DNA of 64,000 nt from Croceimicrobium sp965228705 (lineage in GTDB: Bacteria; Bacteroidota; Bacteroidia; Flavobacteriales; Schleiferiaceae), in assembly GCF_965228705.1 (NCBI RefSeq), contig NZ_OZ245832.1, positions 1,674,001 to 1,738,000 of the forward strand, read 5' to 3'. Position 1 is the first letter of the stretch. Each line of letters starts with the position of its first letter. Both the position numbers and the translations under genes were made by a program. The notes beneath the pieces were generated by a model. It had not been told where the DNA came from, searched no databases, and saw only the letters and a list, made by a program, of their open reading frames with translations. This document shows positions 8,001 through 16,389 of the stretch, in pieces.

Positions 8001-9319
8001 ACCGGATGACCTTTCATTACGTTCTCCAAGATATCCCATACCACTGGCTCGCGCTTGTCGATAATCTTCTTGGCTGATTTTACGGTTTTTACAATACCGC
8101 GCTCAATCAGCTTACGAACGATAAATGGCTTATACAATTCTGCGGCCATATCTTTTGGAAGACCACATTCATGCAATTTCATTTCAGGACCTACAACGAT
8201 AACCGAACGTGCAGAGTAATCCACACGTTTACCGAGTAAGTTCTGACGGAAACGACCTTGCTTACCTTTCAATGAATCTGAAAGAGATTTTAAAGCACGG
8301 TTGTTATCCGTTTTAACAGCAGAAGCTTTACGAGTATTATCGAAAAGTGAATCTACTGCTTCCTGCAACATCCGTTTTTCGTTACGAAGAATCACCTCAG
8401 GAGCTTTAATCTCCATTAAGCGCTTCAAACGGTTGTTACGGATAATTACCCGACGGTATAAGTCGTTCAAATCGGAAGTAGCGAAACGACCACCATCCAA
8501 TGGAACTAATGGACGTAATTCGGGTGGAATCACCGGAACTACTTTCACTACCATCCACTCCGGACGGTTCTCGATACGGGTATTTGCATCACGGAAAGCT
8601 TCTACCACTACCAGACGTTTTAAAGCTTCTTGCTTACGTTGCTGAGAAGTTTCGGTATTGGCTTTGTTCCGCAATTGATAAGAAAGTGAATCCAAATCCA
8701 AACGACTCAATAAGTCGATCAGCGCTTCACCACCCATTTTGGCGATGAATTTATTAGGATCGCTATCTTCTAAATATTGGTTTTCTACGGGAAGACGCTC
8801 CAATGCATCCAGGTATTCCTCTTCAGTAAGGAATTCCATGTAAGTCATGGGGCTACCATCTTCCTTAGTTGCGTTACCAGCTTGGATAACTACATAACGC
8901 TCGTAGTAGATGATCATCTCCAACTTCTTGGTAGGCAAGCCGAGGAGATAACCAATTTTGTTAGGTAATGATTTGAAGTACCAGATATGAGCTACCGGTA
9001 CTACCAGGTTGATGTGACCAACGCGCTCGCGACGTACCTTTTTCTCGGTAACTTCCACACCGCAACGATCACAAACGATTCCTTTATATCGAATACGCTT
9101 GTACTTACCACAGGCACATTCATAATCTTTTACCGGACCGAAAATACGCTCACAGAAAAGACCATCACGCTCGGGCTTATGCGTACGATAGTTAATGGTT
9201 TCAGGTTTGAGCACCTCTCCGAAAGAACGCTCCAACAAATACTCGGGCGAAGCCAAGCTGATGGTAATGCTCTTAAAGGCGGAGTTGAATGTGCTTTTAT
9301 CGTTTTTCCTCAATGACAT
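5009..9319 (-). CDS. rpoC: DNA-directed RNA polymerase subunit beta'
   Basis: The 1436-residue catalytic subunit of RNA polymerase. The Mg2+-binding motif NADFDGD is at 477-483. The N-terminal zinc ribbon uses C68, C70, C83 and C86; the second zinc site uses C826, C900, C907 and C910. The length fits the Bacteroidota form. It follows rpoB by 25 bases and is followed at three bases by DUF3467. It pairs with the beta subunit next to it and the primary sigma factor at 59444-60307 in this same window. No frameshift or missing motif was noticed. Confidence 0.99.
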   Translation of the reverse strand: MSLRKNDKSTFNSAFKSITISLASPEYLLERSFGEVLKPETINYRTHKPERDGLFCERIFGPVKDYECACGKYKRIRYKGIVCDRCGVEVTEKKVRRERVGHINLVVPVAHIWYFKSLPNKIGYLLGLPTKKLEMIIYYERYVVIQAGNATKEDGSPMTYMEFLTEEEYLDALERLPVENQYLEDSDPNKFIAKMGGEALIDLLSRLDLDSLSYQLRNKANTETSQQRKQEALKRLVVVEAFRDANTRIENRPEWMVVKVVPVIPPELRPLVPLDGGRFATSDLNDLYRRVIIRNNRLKRLMEIKAPEVILRNEKRMLQEAVDSLFDNTRKASAVKTDNNRALKSLSDSLKGKQGRFRQNLLGKRVDYSARSVIVVGPEMKLHECGLPKDMAAELYKPFIVRKLIERGIVKTVKSAKKIIDKREPVVWDILENVMKGHPVLLNRAPTLHRLGIQAFQPKMIEGKAIQLHPLACTAFNADFDGDQMAVHLPLGSAAVLEAQMLMLASHNILNPANGSPITVPSQDMVLGLYYMTKMRVSDETLTVKGEGLTFYSAEEAEIAYNEGRVELNAKVRVRARVEEDGELKYKVIETSFGRILFNKVVPENVGYINEVLTKKALRGIISDILKATDVPTTADFLDNIKQLGFMTAFRGGLSFSLGDIIIPQEKDELVSSAEAQIEEILGSYNMGLITNNERYNQVIDVWTNTNARLTERAMHYLSSDRQGFNPIYMMLDSGARGSKEQIRQLSGMRGLMAKPQKSGSSGGEIIENPIIANFKEGLSILEYFISTHGARKGLADTALKTADAGYLTRRLVDVAQDVIITEEDCDTLRGLEVTALKKNEEVVEPLFDRIIGRTSLHDVVDPISNEVYVRSGDMISEDEARRIEESPIQMVEVRSALTCESKRGICAKCYGRNLATGKKVQMGEAVGVIAAQSIGEPGTQLTLRTFHVGGTAGNVSEESSIKAKFDGTVVLEDVRTVKGEDNEGNAVDIVIGRTGEFRLVDNKTGINLMTSNVPYGSFLYRKDGDKLSKGDVVCQWDPFNAVIISEMSGTIKFSDIEQGFTYRVEIDEQTGFMEKVISETRNKKMIPTISILDKEGKELKHYTLPVGAHIIVEDGDSIKSGKTLVKIPRKSAKAGDITGGLPRVTELFEARNPSNPAVVSEIDGVVSYGKIKRGNREIIVESRTGELKKYLINLSKQILVQENDYVRAGMPLSEGAITPADILAIQGPNRVQEYLVNEIQEVYRLQGVKINDKHFETIVRQMMRKVDIQDPGDTLFLEKSLVHKNDFIEQNDWIFDKKVVVDAGESETLQAGQIITARRLRDENSLLRRADKQLVEARDANPATAKPVLQGITRASLQTKSFISAASFQETTKVLNEAAVNGKRDFLEGLKENVIVGHKIPAGTGMKEYERIIVGSKEEYEKLKSIQDLNVEEKV

Positions 9320-9344
9320 CTTCCAGGAATTAAATTCGTACTAA

Positions 9345-12300
9345 TTAATCGAGGGTAACTTTCAGTCCCAATCCGTTCAGTTCGTGCAACAATACGTTGA
9401 ATGACTCCGGAATTCCGGGTTCTGGCATTGCATCACCACGAACGATGGTTTCGTAAGTCTTGGCACGTCCAACAACGTCATCCGACTTAACCGTAAGGAT
9501 CTCGCGCAAGATATTGGAAGCACCGAAGGCCTCAAGTGCCCAAACCTCCATTTCTCCGAAACGCTGACCTCCAAACTGAGCTTTACCACCCAATGGCTGT
9601 TGTGTAATGAGGGAGTATGGTCCAATAGAACGAGCGTGCATTTTGTCGTCGATCATGTGGCCTAGTTTGATCATATAGATCACCCCAACCGTTGCAGCCT
9701 GGTGGAAACGCTCTCCGGTACCACCATCATAAAGATGGGTATGTCCGAAGCGTGGTACTCCCGCCTCATCAGTAAATTTATTGATCTCGTCTAAGCTGGC
9801 TCCGTCGAAAATTGGGGTAGCAAATTTGCGACCCAAGCGTTTTCCTGCCCATCCTAATACGGTTTCATAAATCTGACCGATGTTCATCCGTGAAGGTACA
9901 CCCAATGGATTCAGTACGATATCTACCGGAGTACCGTCTTCGAGGAATGGCATATCCTCTTGACGTACAATACGTGCTACAATACCTTTGTTACCGTGAC
10001 GACCCGCCATCTTATCACCTACTTTCAGCTTACGCTTCTTAGCGATATAAACTTTGGCCATTTTCACGATACCTGAAGGTAATTCGTCTCCCACGCTAAT
10101 GGTAAACTTCTGACGCTTGTAGGCACCCAGGTAATCGTTGTACTTAATTTTAAAGTTGTGCAACAAGGTTGCGATCAACTCATTTTTATCAGAATCAGTA
10201 GTCCAAACTCCACCGGTTACCCGAGTATAATCATCGATTCCGTTCAAAATCTTCTGAGTAAACTTGGTTCCTTTTGGAATTACTACTTCATTCAAGTCGT
10301 TTTCAACACCCTGACTGGTTTTACCAGCTACCAGGATTGAAAGTTTTTCGAGGAATTTCTGACGTAGAACTTCAACTTGCATGTTGAATTCCTGATCCAA
10401 TTTCTCGATTTCTTCCTTGTCTTGTAAACGAGTCTTTTTGTCTTTACGCGCTAAAGCAAAGAGCTTCTTGTCGATTACCACACCATTCAATGAAGGTGAA
10501 GCTTTCAATGAGGCATCCTTAACATCACCGGCTTTATCACCGAAGATTGCACGCAATAATTTCTCTTCTGGAGTAGGATCAGATTCTCCTTTAGGAGTAA
10601 TCTTACCAATTAGAATATCGCCAGGTTTCACTTCAGCTCCGATGCGGATCAAACCGTTTTCATCAAGATCTTTAGTGGCTTCCTCACTTACGTTTGGAAT
10701 ATCAGCGGTTAATTCCTCAACTCCCAATTTGGTATCACGAACATCCAAAGTGTATTCGTCGATATGCAAAGAGGTGAAGATATCATCGCGGGCAACGCGT
10801 TCTGAAATTACAATCGCATCCTCAAAGTTGTACCCTTTCCAAGGCATGAAAGCAACCAACATATTACGTCCCAGTGCTAATTCACCACTTTCGGTTGCAT
10901 AACCCTCACATAATACCTGGCCTTCAGATACCCGCTCACCTTTCTTAACGATAGGCTGGATATTGATACAAGTACTTTGGTTAGTCTTACGGAATTTCAC
11001 CAGGTTGTAGGTTTTGAAGTCATCTTCAAAGCTCACCAGGCGCTCTTCTTCCGTACGATCGTAATTGATAATAATCTTTTGAGCATCTACATACTCTACT
11101 ACCCCGTCGCCTTCAGCATTAACAAGAACACGGCTATCGCGAGCCACGCGCTTTTCAAGGCCGGTTCCTACGATAGGAGCCTCAGGACGAAGCAATGGAA
11201 CCGCCTGACGCATCATGTTCGATCCCATCAAGGCACGGTTCGCATCATCATGCTCCAAGAAAGGAATCAAAGAAGCGGAAATGGAGGCAATCTGATTAGG
11301 CGCCACATCCATATAATCCACTTTCTCAGGTTCTACCAGAGGATAGTCAGCTTCATCACGAACCTTAACCCGGTCGTTCACAAACTCACCACTATCCTTA
11401 ACCGGAGCATTGGCCTGAGCAATTACTTTCTGTTCCTCTTCTTCCGCACTTAAGTAAATAGGATCCTGACCGAAATCAATCTTACCGTCTTTTACTTCGC
11501 GGTAAGGAGTTTCCAGGAAGCCCATTTTGTTCACTTTGGCGTAAACCGACATTGAAGAGATCAAACCAATGTTTGGTCCTTCTGGAGTTTCAATCGGACA
11601 TAAACGACCATAGTGGGTGTAGTGTACGTCACGAACCTCAAAACCGGCACGCTCACGAGAAAGACCACCGGGTCCTAAAGCAGAAAGACGACGCTTGTGC
11701 GTAACCTCTGCCAGAGGGTTGGTTTGGTCCATGAACTGAGACAACTGGTTGGTACCAAAGAAAGAATTGATTACGGAAGAAAGAGTCTTCGCATTAATCA
11801 AATCAATCGGAGTAAATACCTCATTGTCACGAACATTCATCCGTTCTTTGATGGTACGAGCCATACGCGCTAAGCCTACTCCAAACTGGTTAGACATTTG
11901 CTCGCCTACGGTACGTACACGACGGTTACTCAAGTGATCGATATCATCAATCTCTGCTTTAGAGTTGATCAATTCGATCAAGTATTTTACAATACTGAGA
12001 ATATCTTCTTTAGTTAAAACCTGAACATCGCTTTCGATCTCAAGGCCTAACTTCTTATTAATACGGTAACGCCCAACCTCACCTAAGCTATAACGCTGCT
12101 CAGAGAAGAAGAGCTTATCGATAATACCACGGGCAGTTTCCTCGTCTGGCGGCTCCGCATTCCGCAGTTGACGATAGATGTGCTCCACTGCTTCTTTCTC
12201 AGAGTTAGTGGGGTCCTTTTGTAAGGTATTATGGATAATAGCATATTCAGAAGCCTCGATGTCTTCTTTGTGCAAGAGAATTGTTTGCACATCTGCATCG

Positions 12301-13139
12301 AGAATTTCTTCGATATGTTCTTTTTCAAGGATGGTATCTCGATCGAGCACAACTTCATTACGCTCGATAGATACAACCTCACCGGTATCCTCATCCACGA
12401 AATCCTCAATCCAGGTTTTAAGTACACGTGCCGCTAATTTGCGACCGGTTACCTTCTTCAAACCCGTTTTGGTCACCTTAACTTCCTCAGCAAGGTCAAA
12501 GATTTCAAGAATATCTTTATCACGCTCATAGCCAATTGCACGCAAGAGGGTAGTAAGCGGTAATTTCTTTTTACGATCAATGTAGGCATACATCACCGAG
12601 TTGATATCGGTGGCGAATTCGATCCATGAACCTTTGAAAGGAATCACACGAGCCGAATATAATTTGGTACCATTAGCGTGGTAGCTCTGACCAAAGAATA
12701 CGCCAGGAGAACGGTGCAATTGGGAAACGATTACCCGCTCAGCACCATTCACTACGAAGGTTCCACGAGGGGTCATATAAGGAATTGTTCCCAGGTACAC
12801 GTCCTGCACGATAGTTTCGAAATCCTCGTGCTCAGGATCTGTACAGTACAGTTTCAGACGAGCCTTCAGTGGAACACTGAAAGTTAGTCCGCGCTCTATA
12901 CACTCTTCTTCAGAGTAGCGGGGAGGATCGATAAAGTAATCGATAAACTCCAGTACGAATTGATTACGCGAGTCGGTAATCGGAAAATTTTCGGAGAAGG
13001 TTCGGAATAAACCTTCATTAGCTCGATCGGCCGCCTTGGTTTCCAACTGGAAGAAGTCTTTAAAAGACTGAATCTGAATAGCCAGAAAATCGGGGTAATC
13101 GAAATGATTCTTGATGGATGCAAAATTGACTCTTTCCAT
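9345..13139 (-). CDS. rpoB: DNA-directed RNA polymerase subunit beta
   Basis: The 1264-residue beta subunit, forming the active site and the rifampicin pocket with beta'. Recognisable segments include HRSPGVFF, the rifampicin-region FGTNQLSQFMDQTNPL and ETPEGPNIGL, and the C-terminal GGQRFGEMEVWALEA. The chosen ATG (13137-13139) gives MERVNFASIKNHFDYPDF, which aligns with the usual Bacteroidota N-terminus. A TTG nine codons upstream (13164-13166) would add MSNPVPAIG and cannot be excluded. The rplL-rpoB gap holds a strong hairpin at 13198-13235 that may modulate transcription into rpoBC. Confidence 0.98.
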   Translation of the reverse strand: MERVNFASIKNHFDYPDFLAIQIQSFKDFFQLETKAADRANEGLFRTFSENFPITDSRNQFVLEFIDYFIDPPRYSEEECIERGLTFSVPLKARLKLYCTDPEHEDFETIVQDVYLGTIPYMTPRGTFVVNGAERVIVSQLHRSPGVFFGQSYHANGTKLYSARVIPFKGSWIEFATDINSVMYAYIDRKKKLPLTTLLRAIGYERDKDILEIFDLAEEVKVTKTGLKKVTGRKLAARVLKTWIEDFVDEDTGEVVSIERNEVVLDRDTILEKEHIEEILDADVQTILLHKEDIEASEYAIIHNTLQKDPTNSEKEAVEHIYRQLRNAEPPDEETARGIIDKLFFSEQRYSLGEVGRYRINKKLGLEIESDVQVLTKEDILSIVKYLIELINSKAEIDDIDHLSNRRVRTVGEQMSNQFGVGLARMARTIKERMNVRDNEVFTPIDLINAKTLSSVINSFFGTNQLSQFMDQTNPLAEVTHKRRLSALGPGGLSRERAGFEVRDVHYTHYGRLCPIETPEGPNIGLISSMSVYAKVNKMGFLETPYREVKDGKIDFGQDPIYLSAEEEEQKVIAQANAPVKDSGEFVNDRVKVRDEADYPLVEPEKVDYMDVAPNQIASISASLIPFLEHDDANRALMGSNMMRQAVPLLRPEAPIVGTGLEKRVARDSRVLVNAEGDGVVEYVDAQKIIINYDRTEEERLVSFEDDFKTYNLVKFRKTNQSTCINIQPIVKKGERVSEGQVLCEGYATESGELALGRNMLVAFMPWKGYNFEDAIVISERVARDDIFTSLHIDEYTLDVRDTKLGVEELTADIPNVSEEATKDLDENGLIRIGAEVKPGDILIGKITPKGESDPTPEEKLLRAIFGDKAGDVKDASLKASPSLNGVVIDKKLFALARKDKKTRLQDKEEIEKLDQEFNMQVEVLRQKFLEKLSILVAGKTSQGVENDLNEVVIPKGTKFTQKILNGIDDYTRVTGGVWTTDSDKNELIATLLHNFKIKYNDYLGAYKRQKFTISVGDELPSGIVKMAKVYIAKKRKLKVGDKMAGRHGNKGIVARIVRQEDMPFLEDGTPVDIVLNPLGVPSRMNIGQIYETVLGWAGKRLGRKFATPIFDGASLDEINKFTDEAGVPRFGHTHLYDGGTGERFHQAATVGVIYMIKLGHMIDDKMHARSIGPYSLITQQPLGGKAQFGGQRFGEMEVWALEAFGASNILREILTVKSDDVVGRAKTYETIVRGDAMPEPGIPESFNVLLHELNGLGLKVTLD

Positions 13140-13197
13140 TCCTATTGCGGGTACCGGGTTACTCAAAATGCGGATATAAATTATACAAACACAAAAG

Positions 13198-13235
13198 GGT
13201 TAAGGTCTATTGGGGCTTTCCCAAAGACCTTAACC
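13198..13235 (-). promoter_or_regulatory. Strong hairpin in the rplL-rpoB intergenic region
   Basis: GGTTAAGGTCT and AGACCTTAACC form an 11-pair outer stem. After a one-base bulge, TTGGG and CCCAA form a 5-pair inner stem with a five-base loop. On the transcribed strand it lies between rplL and rpoB and is followed by CCTTTTGTGTTTG, only a weak T tract. In E. coli the same gap holds an attenuator and an RNase III site; a similar partial terminator or processing site is inferred here. Confidence 0.6.
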
Positions 13236-13267
13236 TTAATAATTTAGCCTCGGGGGCTATAGGGTGC

Positions 13268-13645
13268 TTACTTGATTTCTACCTCAGCACCAGCTTCTTC
13301 AAGCTGAGACTTCAGAGCTTCGGCTTCGTCTTTAGCAACACCTTCTTTCAAAGGCTTAGGAGCTTCGTCTACGAGAGCTTTAGCTTCTTTAAGTCCTAAT
13401 CCGGTTAATTCTTTAACCAATTTTACAACGGCTAATTTAGAACCACCAGCAGCTTTAAGGATTACGTCGAATTCGGTTTTCTCTTCAGCACCGCCTTCGT
13501 CACCTGCAGCAGCAGGACCAGCAACAGCTACAGCTGCAGCAGCAGGCTCGATACCGTATTCTTCTTTAAGGTAGTCAGCTAATTCGCTTACTTCTTTTAC
13601 GGTAAGATTTACTAACTGATCTCCTAATTCTTTAATGTCTGCCAT
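13268..13645 (-). CDS. rplL: 50S ribosomal protein bL12 (L7/L12)
   Basis: The 125-residue stalk protein that recruits and activates translation GTPases. The N-terminal dimerisation region (LVNLTVKEVSELADYLKEEYG) is followed by an Ala/Gly-rich hinge (about residues 35-50). The C-terminal globular domain contains KLAVVKLVKELTGLGLKEAK. It lies 62 bases after rplJ and about 130 before rpoB, in the usual L10-L12-beta-beta' order. Confidence 0.99.
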   Translation of the reverse strand: MADIKELGDQLVNLTVKEVSELADYLKEEYGIEPAAAAVAVAGPAAAGDEGGAEEKTEFDVILKAAGGSKLAVVKLVKELTGLGLKEAKALVDEAPKPLKEGVAKDEAEALKSQLEEAGAEVEIK

Positions 13646-13707
13646 TTTTAGAATCTTTAAAAAATTTAATTACAACACTTAATATATGGAAGCTGAGTGC
13701 GTACTCA

Positions 13708-14232
13708 TTAAGCTGCGCGCTCCTCTAAGGTCTTTAACAGACCAGCCAATTTGCCACCGGCGCCATTCAGGCCGCTGATAACGTTCTTGGCAGGAGATTG
13801 CAGGAGAGCGATGATATCGGCAACCAATTCGTCTTTGCTCTTGAGTGAGCTCAGTACTTCTAATTGATCATCTCCAATAAATACCGCTTCTTGGATGAAA
13901 GCTCCTTTGATAACTGGTTTAGTCAGTTTCTTTTTACGCAGATCTTTGATCATCCGTGCAGGTGCATTACCGGCTTCGGCGAACATGATACTGGTGGAAC
14001 CTTTCAAAGTTGGATACAATGCCTCGAAATCTTTAGAGCTGCGCTCCATTGCTTTCTTCAGCAAGGTGTTCTTAACCACATTTAAACTGATACCTGCTTT
14101 GTAGCAAGTACGACGAAGGGTGCTGGTTTGTTCAGCATTTAATCCTTCGATATCAGTAATATAAAGTACATCAGAGTTCTCGAGACGCTCTAATAGTACT
14201 TCAATTTCTTTATTCTTTTCTTCGCGAGTCAT
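13708..14232 (-). CDS. rplJ: 50S ribosomal protein uL10
   Basis: The 174-residue base of the ribosomal stalk, binding 23S rRNA and the bL12 dimers. Family segments include NSDVLYITDIEGLNAEQTS near the N-terminus, and SLNVVKNTLLKKAM. The C-terminal helix that carries bL12 is the Leu/Ala-rich GGKLAGLLKTLEERAA. It sits 17 bases after rplA, leaving no room for a separate leader of the type seen in E. coli and Bacillus. Confidence 0.98.
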   Translation of the reverse strand: MTREEKNKEIEVLLERLENSDVLYITDIEGLNAEQTSTLRRTCYKAGISLNVVKNTLLKKAMERSSKDFEALYPTLKGSTSIMFAEAGNAPARMIKDLRKKKLTKPVIKGAFIQEAVFIGDDQLEVLSSLKSKDELVADIIALLQSPAKNVISGLNGAGGKLAGLLKTLEERAA

Positions 14233-14249
14233 TTCTCAAAAATTAGGAA

Positions 14250-14942
14250 TTAGGAAACGGACTTTGCATCAATACTGATACCTGGGCTCATAGTACTGCT
14301 CAGAGTAATACTCTTCACATAAGTACCTTTAGCTGCGGTAGGCTTCATACGCATCAAAGTTTTAATCAGCTCTTCAGCATTTTCTTTGATCTTATCAGCC
14401 TCGAAAGACGCTTTACCAATACCAGCGTGGATGATTCCGTAACGATCAACTTTAAAGTCGATTTTACCACCTTTCACATCCTTAACCGCTTTTGCAACAT
14501 CCATAGTTACAGTTCCGGTCTTAGGGTTAGGCATCAAACCACGTGGACCTAAAACACGACCTAATGGACCAATTTTACCCATCACACTAGGCATGGTAAT
14601 GATCACATCAACGTCGGTCCAGCCTCCTTTGATCTTGTCAATGTACTCGTCTAAACCTACGTAATCAGCACCTGCTTCTTTAGCTTCAGCTTCCTTGTCA
14701 GGAGTTACCAAAGCCAAAACAGTTACGTCTTTACCAGTACCATGAGGAAGAGTTACTACCCCACGCACCATTTGGTTTGCTTTACGAGGATCTACTCCTA
14801 AACGCACTGCCAAATCTACAGAGGCATCGAATTTAGCGGTAGAGATTTCCTTTACAATAGCACTGGCTTCGGTCAAAGAATAGGATTTCTTACGATCGAA
14901 GGCTTCCAATGCCGCTTTACGTTTCTTACTTACTGTTGCCAT
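14250..14942 (-). CDS. rplA: 50S ribosomal protein uL1
   Basis: A 230-residue protein of the L1 stalk near the E site, which in several bacteria also represses its own L11-L1 mRNA. The family signatures are clear: VDLAVRLGVDPRKANQMVRG, LPHGTGK, and PSVMGKIGPLGRVLGPRGLM followed by PNPKTGTVT. It is 13 bases downstream of rplK, as expected for the L11-L1 unit. No obvious mimic of the rRNA L1 site was confirmed upstream. Confidence 0.99.
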   Translation of the reverse strand: MATVSKKRKAALEAFDRKKSYSLTEASAIVKEISTAKFDASVDLAVRLGVDPRKANQMVRGVVTLPHGTGKDVTVLALVTPDKEAEAKEAGADYVGLDEYIDKIKGGWTDVDVIITMPSVMGKIGPLGRVLGPRGLMPNPKTGTVTMDVAKAVKDVKGGKIDFKVDRYGIIHAGIGKASFEADKIKENAEELIKTLMRMKPTAAKGTYVKSITLSSTMSPGISIDAKSVS

Positions 14943-14955
14943 CTTTAGAATCGCT

Positions 14956-15393
14956 TTAGAAAGGCTTTGGGCCAGTTACTGTTAAACCCATACTGCGCGC
15001 TGTACCAGCAACCATGCTCATAGCTGATTCGATGGTAAAGGCGTTCAGATCGGCCATTTTATCTTCTGCGATAGCACGTACCTGATCCCAGCTTACTTTA
15101 CCTACCTTTTGAAGGTTAGATTGCTGTGAACCTTTCTTGATCTTAGCTGCCTCCATTAATTGAACGGCGGCGGGAGGAGTCTTAATAACAAAGTCGAAAG
15201 ACTTGTCAGAATATACGGTAATGATAACCGGAAGAACCTTCCCTTGCTTATCTTGTGTACGCGCATTGAACTGCTTACAGAACTCCATGATGTTAACCCC
15301 TTTCGCACCAAGCGCGGGACCAACGGGAGGAGAAGGGTTAGCAGCACCTCCACGAACCTGGAGTTTAATAAGTGCACTTACTTCTTTAGCCAT
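14956..15393 (-). CDS. rplK: 50S ribosomal protein uL11
   Basis: A 145-residue protein of the GTPase-associated centre, binding 23S rRNA with the stalk. The proline-rich segment NPSPPVGPALGAKGVNIMEF and the C-terminal VAGTARSMGLTV are diagnostic. The reading frame continues 17 codons upstream of the chosen ATG, but family members begin MAKEV or similar, so the ATG at 15391-15393 is preferred. It is the first ribosomal gene after nusG, with an 85-base gap. Confidence 0.99.
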   Translation of the reverse strand: MAKEVSALIKLQVRGGAANPSPPVGPALGAKGVNIMEFCKQFNARTQDKQGKVLPVIITVYSDKSFDFVIKTPPAAVQLMEAAKIKKGSQQSNLQKVGKVSWDQVRAIAEDKMADLNAFTIESAMSMVAGTARSMGLTVTGPKPF

Positions 15394-15478
15394 TGTTCTA
15401 TTTATCTTTAAAAAATCAAAATGTGTGGGTTGGAAGCGTCCCACCGGACTATCGTCCTATTTTGAGCTCACAATTTTA

Positions 15479-16030
15479 TTAACTCTCTTTTTCAACCTGC
15501 ATATAAGACAACTCTAATGGAGTTTTACGGCCAAAGATTTTAACCATAACCTCCAATTTACGTTTGTCCTCATATACCTTCTCAATAGTTCCGTTAAATC
15601 CATTAAACGGACCATCAATAACTTTAACCGTTTCGCCAACGATATAAGGAATGTTGATTTTTTCTTCGGTTTCAGAAAGTTCATCCACCTTACCTAACAT
15701 TCTATTTACTTCGCTCTGACGCAAGGGCACAGGATCACCACCTTTGGTTTCACCTAAAAAACCGATCACCCCTTGAACGTTTTTAATGGTATGCACCATT
15801 TCCCCGCCCAAATTGGCTTCAATCATTATATATCCTGGAAAGTAATTTCTTTCCTTGCTGATCTTTTTTCCGTTGCGGATCTGAAATACTTTCTCGGTTG
15901 GTACAAGTATTTGTCCTAAATAATCTTGCAAGCCGGCATATTCGATCTCACTTTCTATGTAAGACTTAATCTTATTCTCCTGCCCGGAAATTGCGCGAAC
16001 AACGTACCATTTCTTTCCACTATCGCTCAT
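15479..16030 (-). CDS. nusG: Transcription termination/antitermination factor NusG
   Basis: A 183-residue RNA polymerase elongation factor that links polymerase to Rho or the ribosome. The N-terminal NGN domain starts KKWYVVRAISGQENKIK and includes NYFPGYIMIEA. The C-terminal KOW domain contains GETVKVIDGPFNGFNGTIE. It lies nine bases after secE, the near-universal secE-nusG-rplK arrangement. Confidence 0.98.
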   Translation of the reverse strand: MSDSGKKWYVVRAISGQENKIKSYIESEIEYAGLQDYLGQILVPTEKVFQIRNGKKISKERNYFPGYIMIEANLGGEMVHTIKNVQGVIGFLGETKGGDPVPLRQSEVNRMLGKVDELSETEEKINIPYIVGETVKVIDGPFNGFNGTIEKVYEDKRKLEVMVKIFGRKTPLELSYMQVEKES

Positions 16031-16039
16031 AAGGGCTGC

Positions 16040-16231
16040 TTAGAATGCTTCGTAAATCGTCTTTAAAATAGCGCTGATACCTTTATCCATCGCAGCGATC
16101 ACCAGGGAAATAATCACAGAAGATACCGCAACCAATACAGAGGTTTTCTGCAAGTCTGACCAGGTTGGCCAGCTGGTTTTCTCAACCAGCTCTTCGTATG
16201 ATTCCCGGAAGTAAGATTTTACTTTACTCAT
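16040..16231 (-). CDS. secE: Preprotein translocase subunit SecE
   Basis: A 63-residue single-pass SecE of the minimal type, part of the inner-membrane SecYEG channel. The amphipathic N-terminal helix YFRESYEELVEKTSWPTWSD contains the conserved Trp-Pro-Thr. One transmembrane segment follows at about 30-50. It begins 14 bases after tRNA-Trp, so the tRNA and secE-nusG are probably cotranscribed. Confidence 0.97.
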   Translation of the reverse strand: MSKVKSYFRESYEELVEKTSWPTWSDLQKTSVLVAVSSVIISLVIAAMDKGISAILKTIYEAF

Positions 16232-16245
16232 TCCTTAAGTCTTTG

Positions 16246-16318
16246 CACGGGTGGTAAGAATCGAACTCACGACCTTCGGTTTTGGAGACCGCTGCTCTAC
16301 CAGCTGAGCTACACCCGT
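16246..16318 (-). tRNA. tRNA-Trp (CCA anticodon)
   Basis: A 73-base cloverleaf. The acceptor stem ACGGGTG pairs with CACCCGT, the D arm is GCTC/GAGC, and the anticodon loop CTCCAAA gives CCA. The T loop is TTCGATT and the discriminator is G. The 3' CCA is not encoded. It lies between tuf and secE. Confidence 0.97.
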
Positions 16319-16328
16319 ATTTAGTGAG

Positions 16329-16362
16329 AAAGGTATCTCGGCTGTGAGGCCGAGACACCTTT
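16329..16362. terminator. Hairpin between tuf and tRNA-Trp
   Basis: AAAGGTATCTCGGC (16329-16342) pairs with GCCGAGACACCTTT (16349-16362), a 14-pair stem with one wobble and a six-base loop. On the minus (transcribed) strand it ends TTTCTCAC, so it is a weak terminator or an RNA-processing stem separating tuf mRNA from tRNA-Trp/secE. Confidence 0.6.
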
Positions 16363-16389
16363 TACTCAAAATTTATTTCTACCGAGTAA

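Noticed and set aside
15394..15478. Small inverted repeats in the nusG-rplK gap as an L1 or L11 autoregulatory site
   Set aside because: Only four-pair stems (GGAC/GTCC and TGGG/CCCA) are visible and no rRNA-like L1 site could be confirmed.
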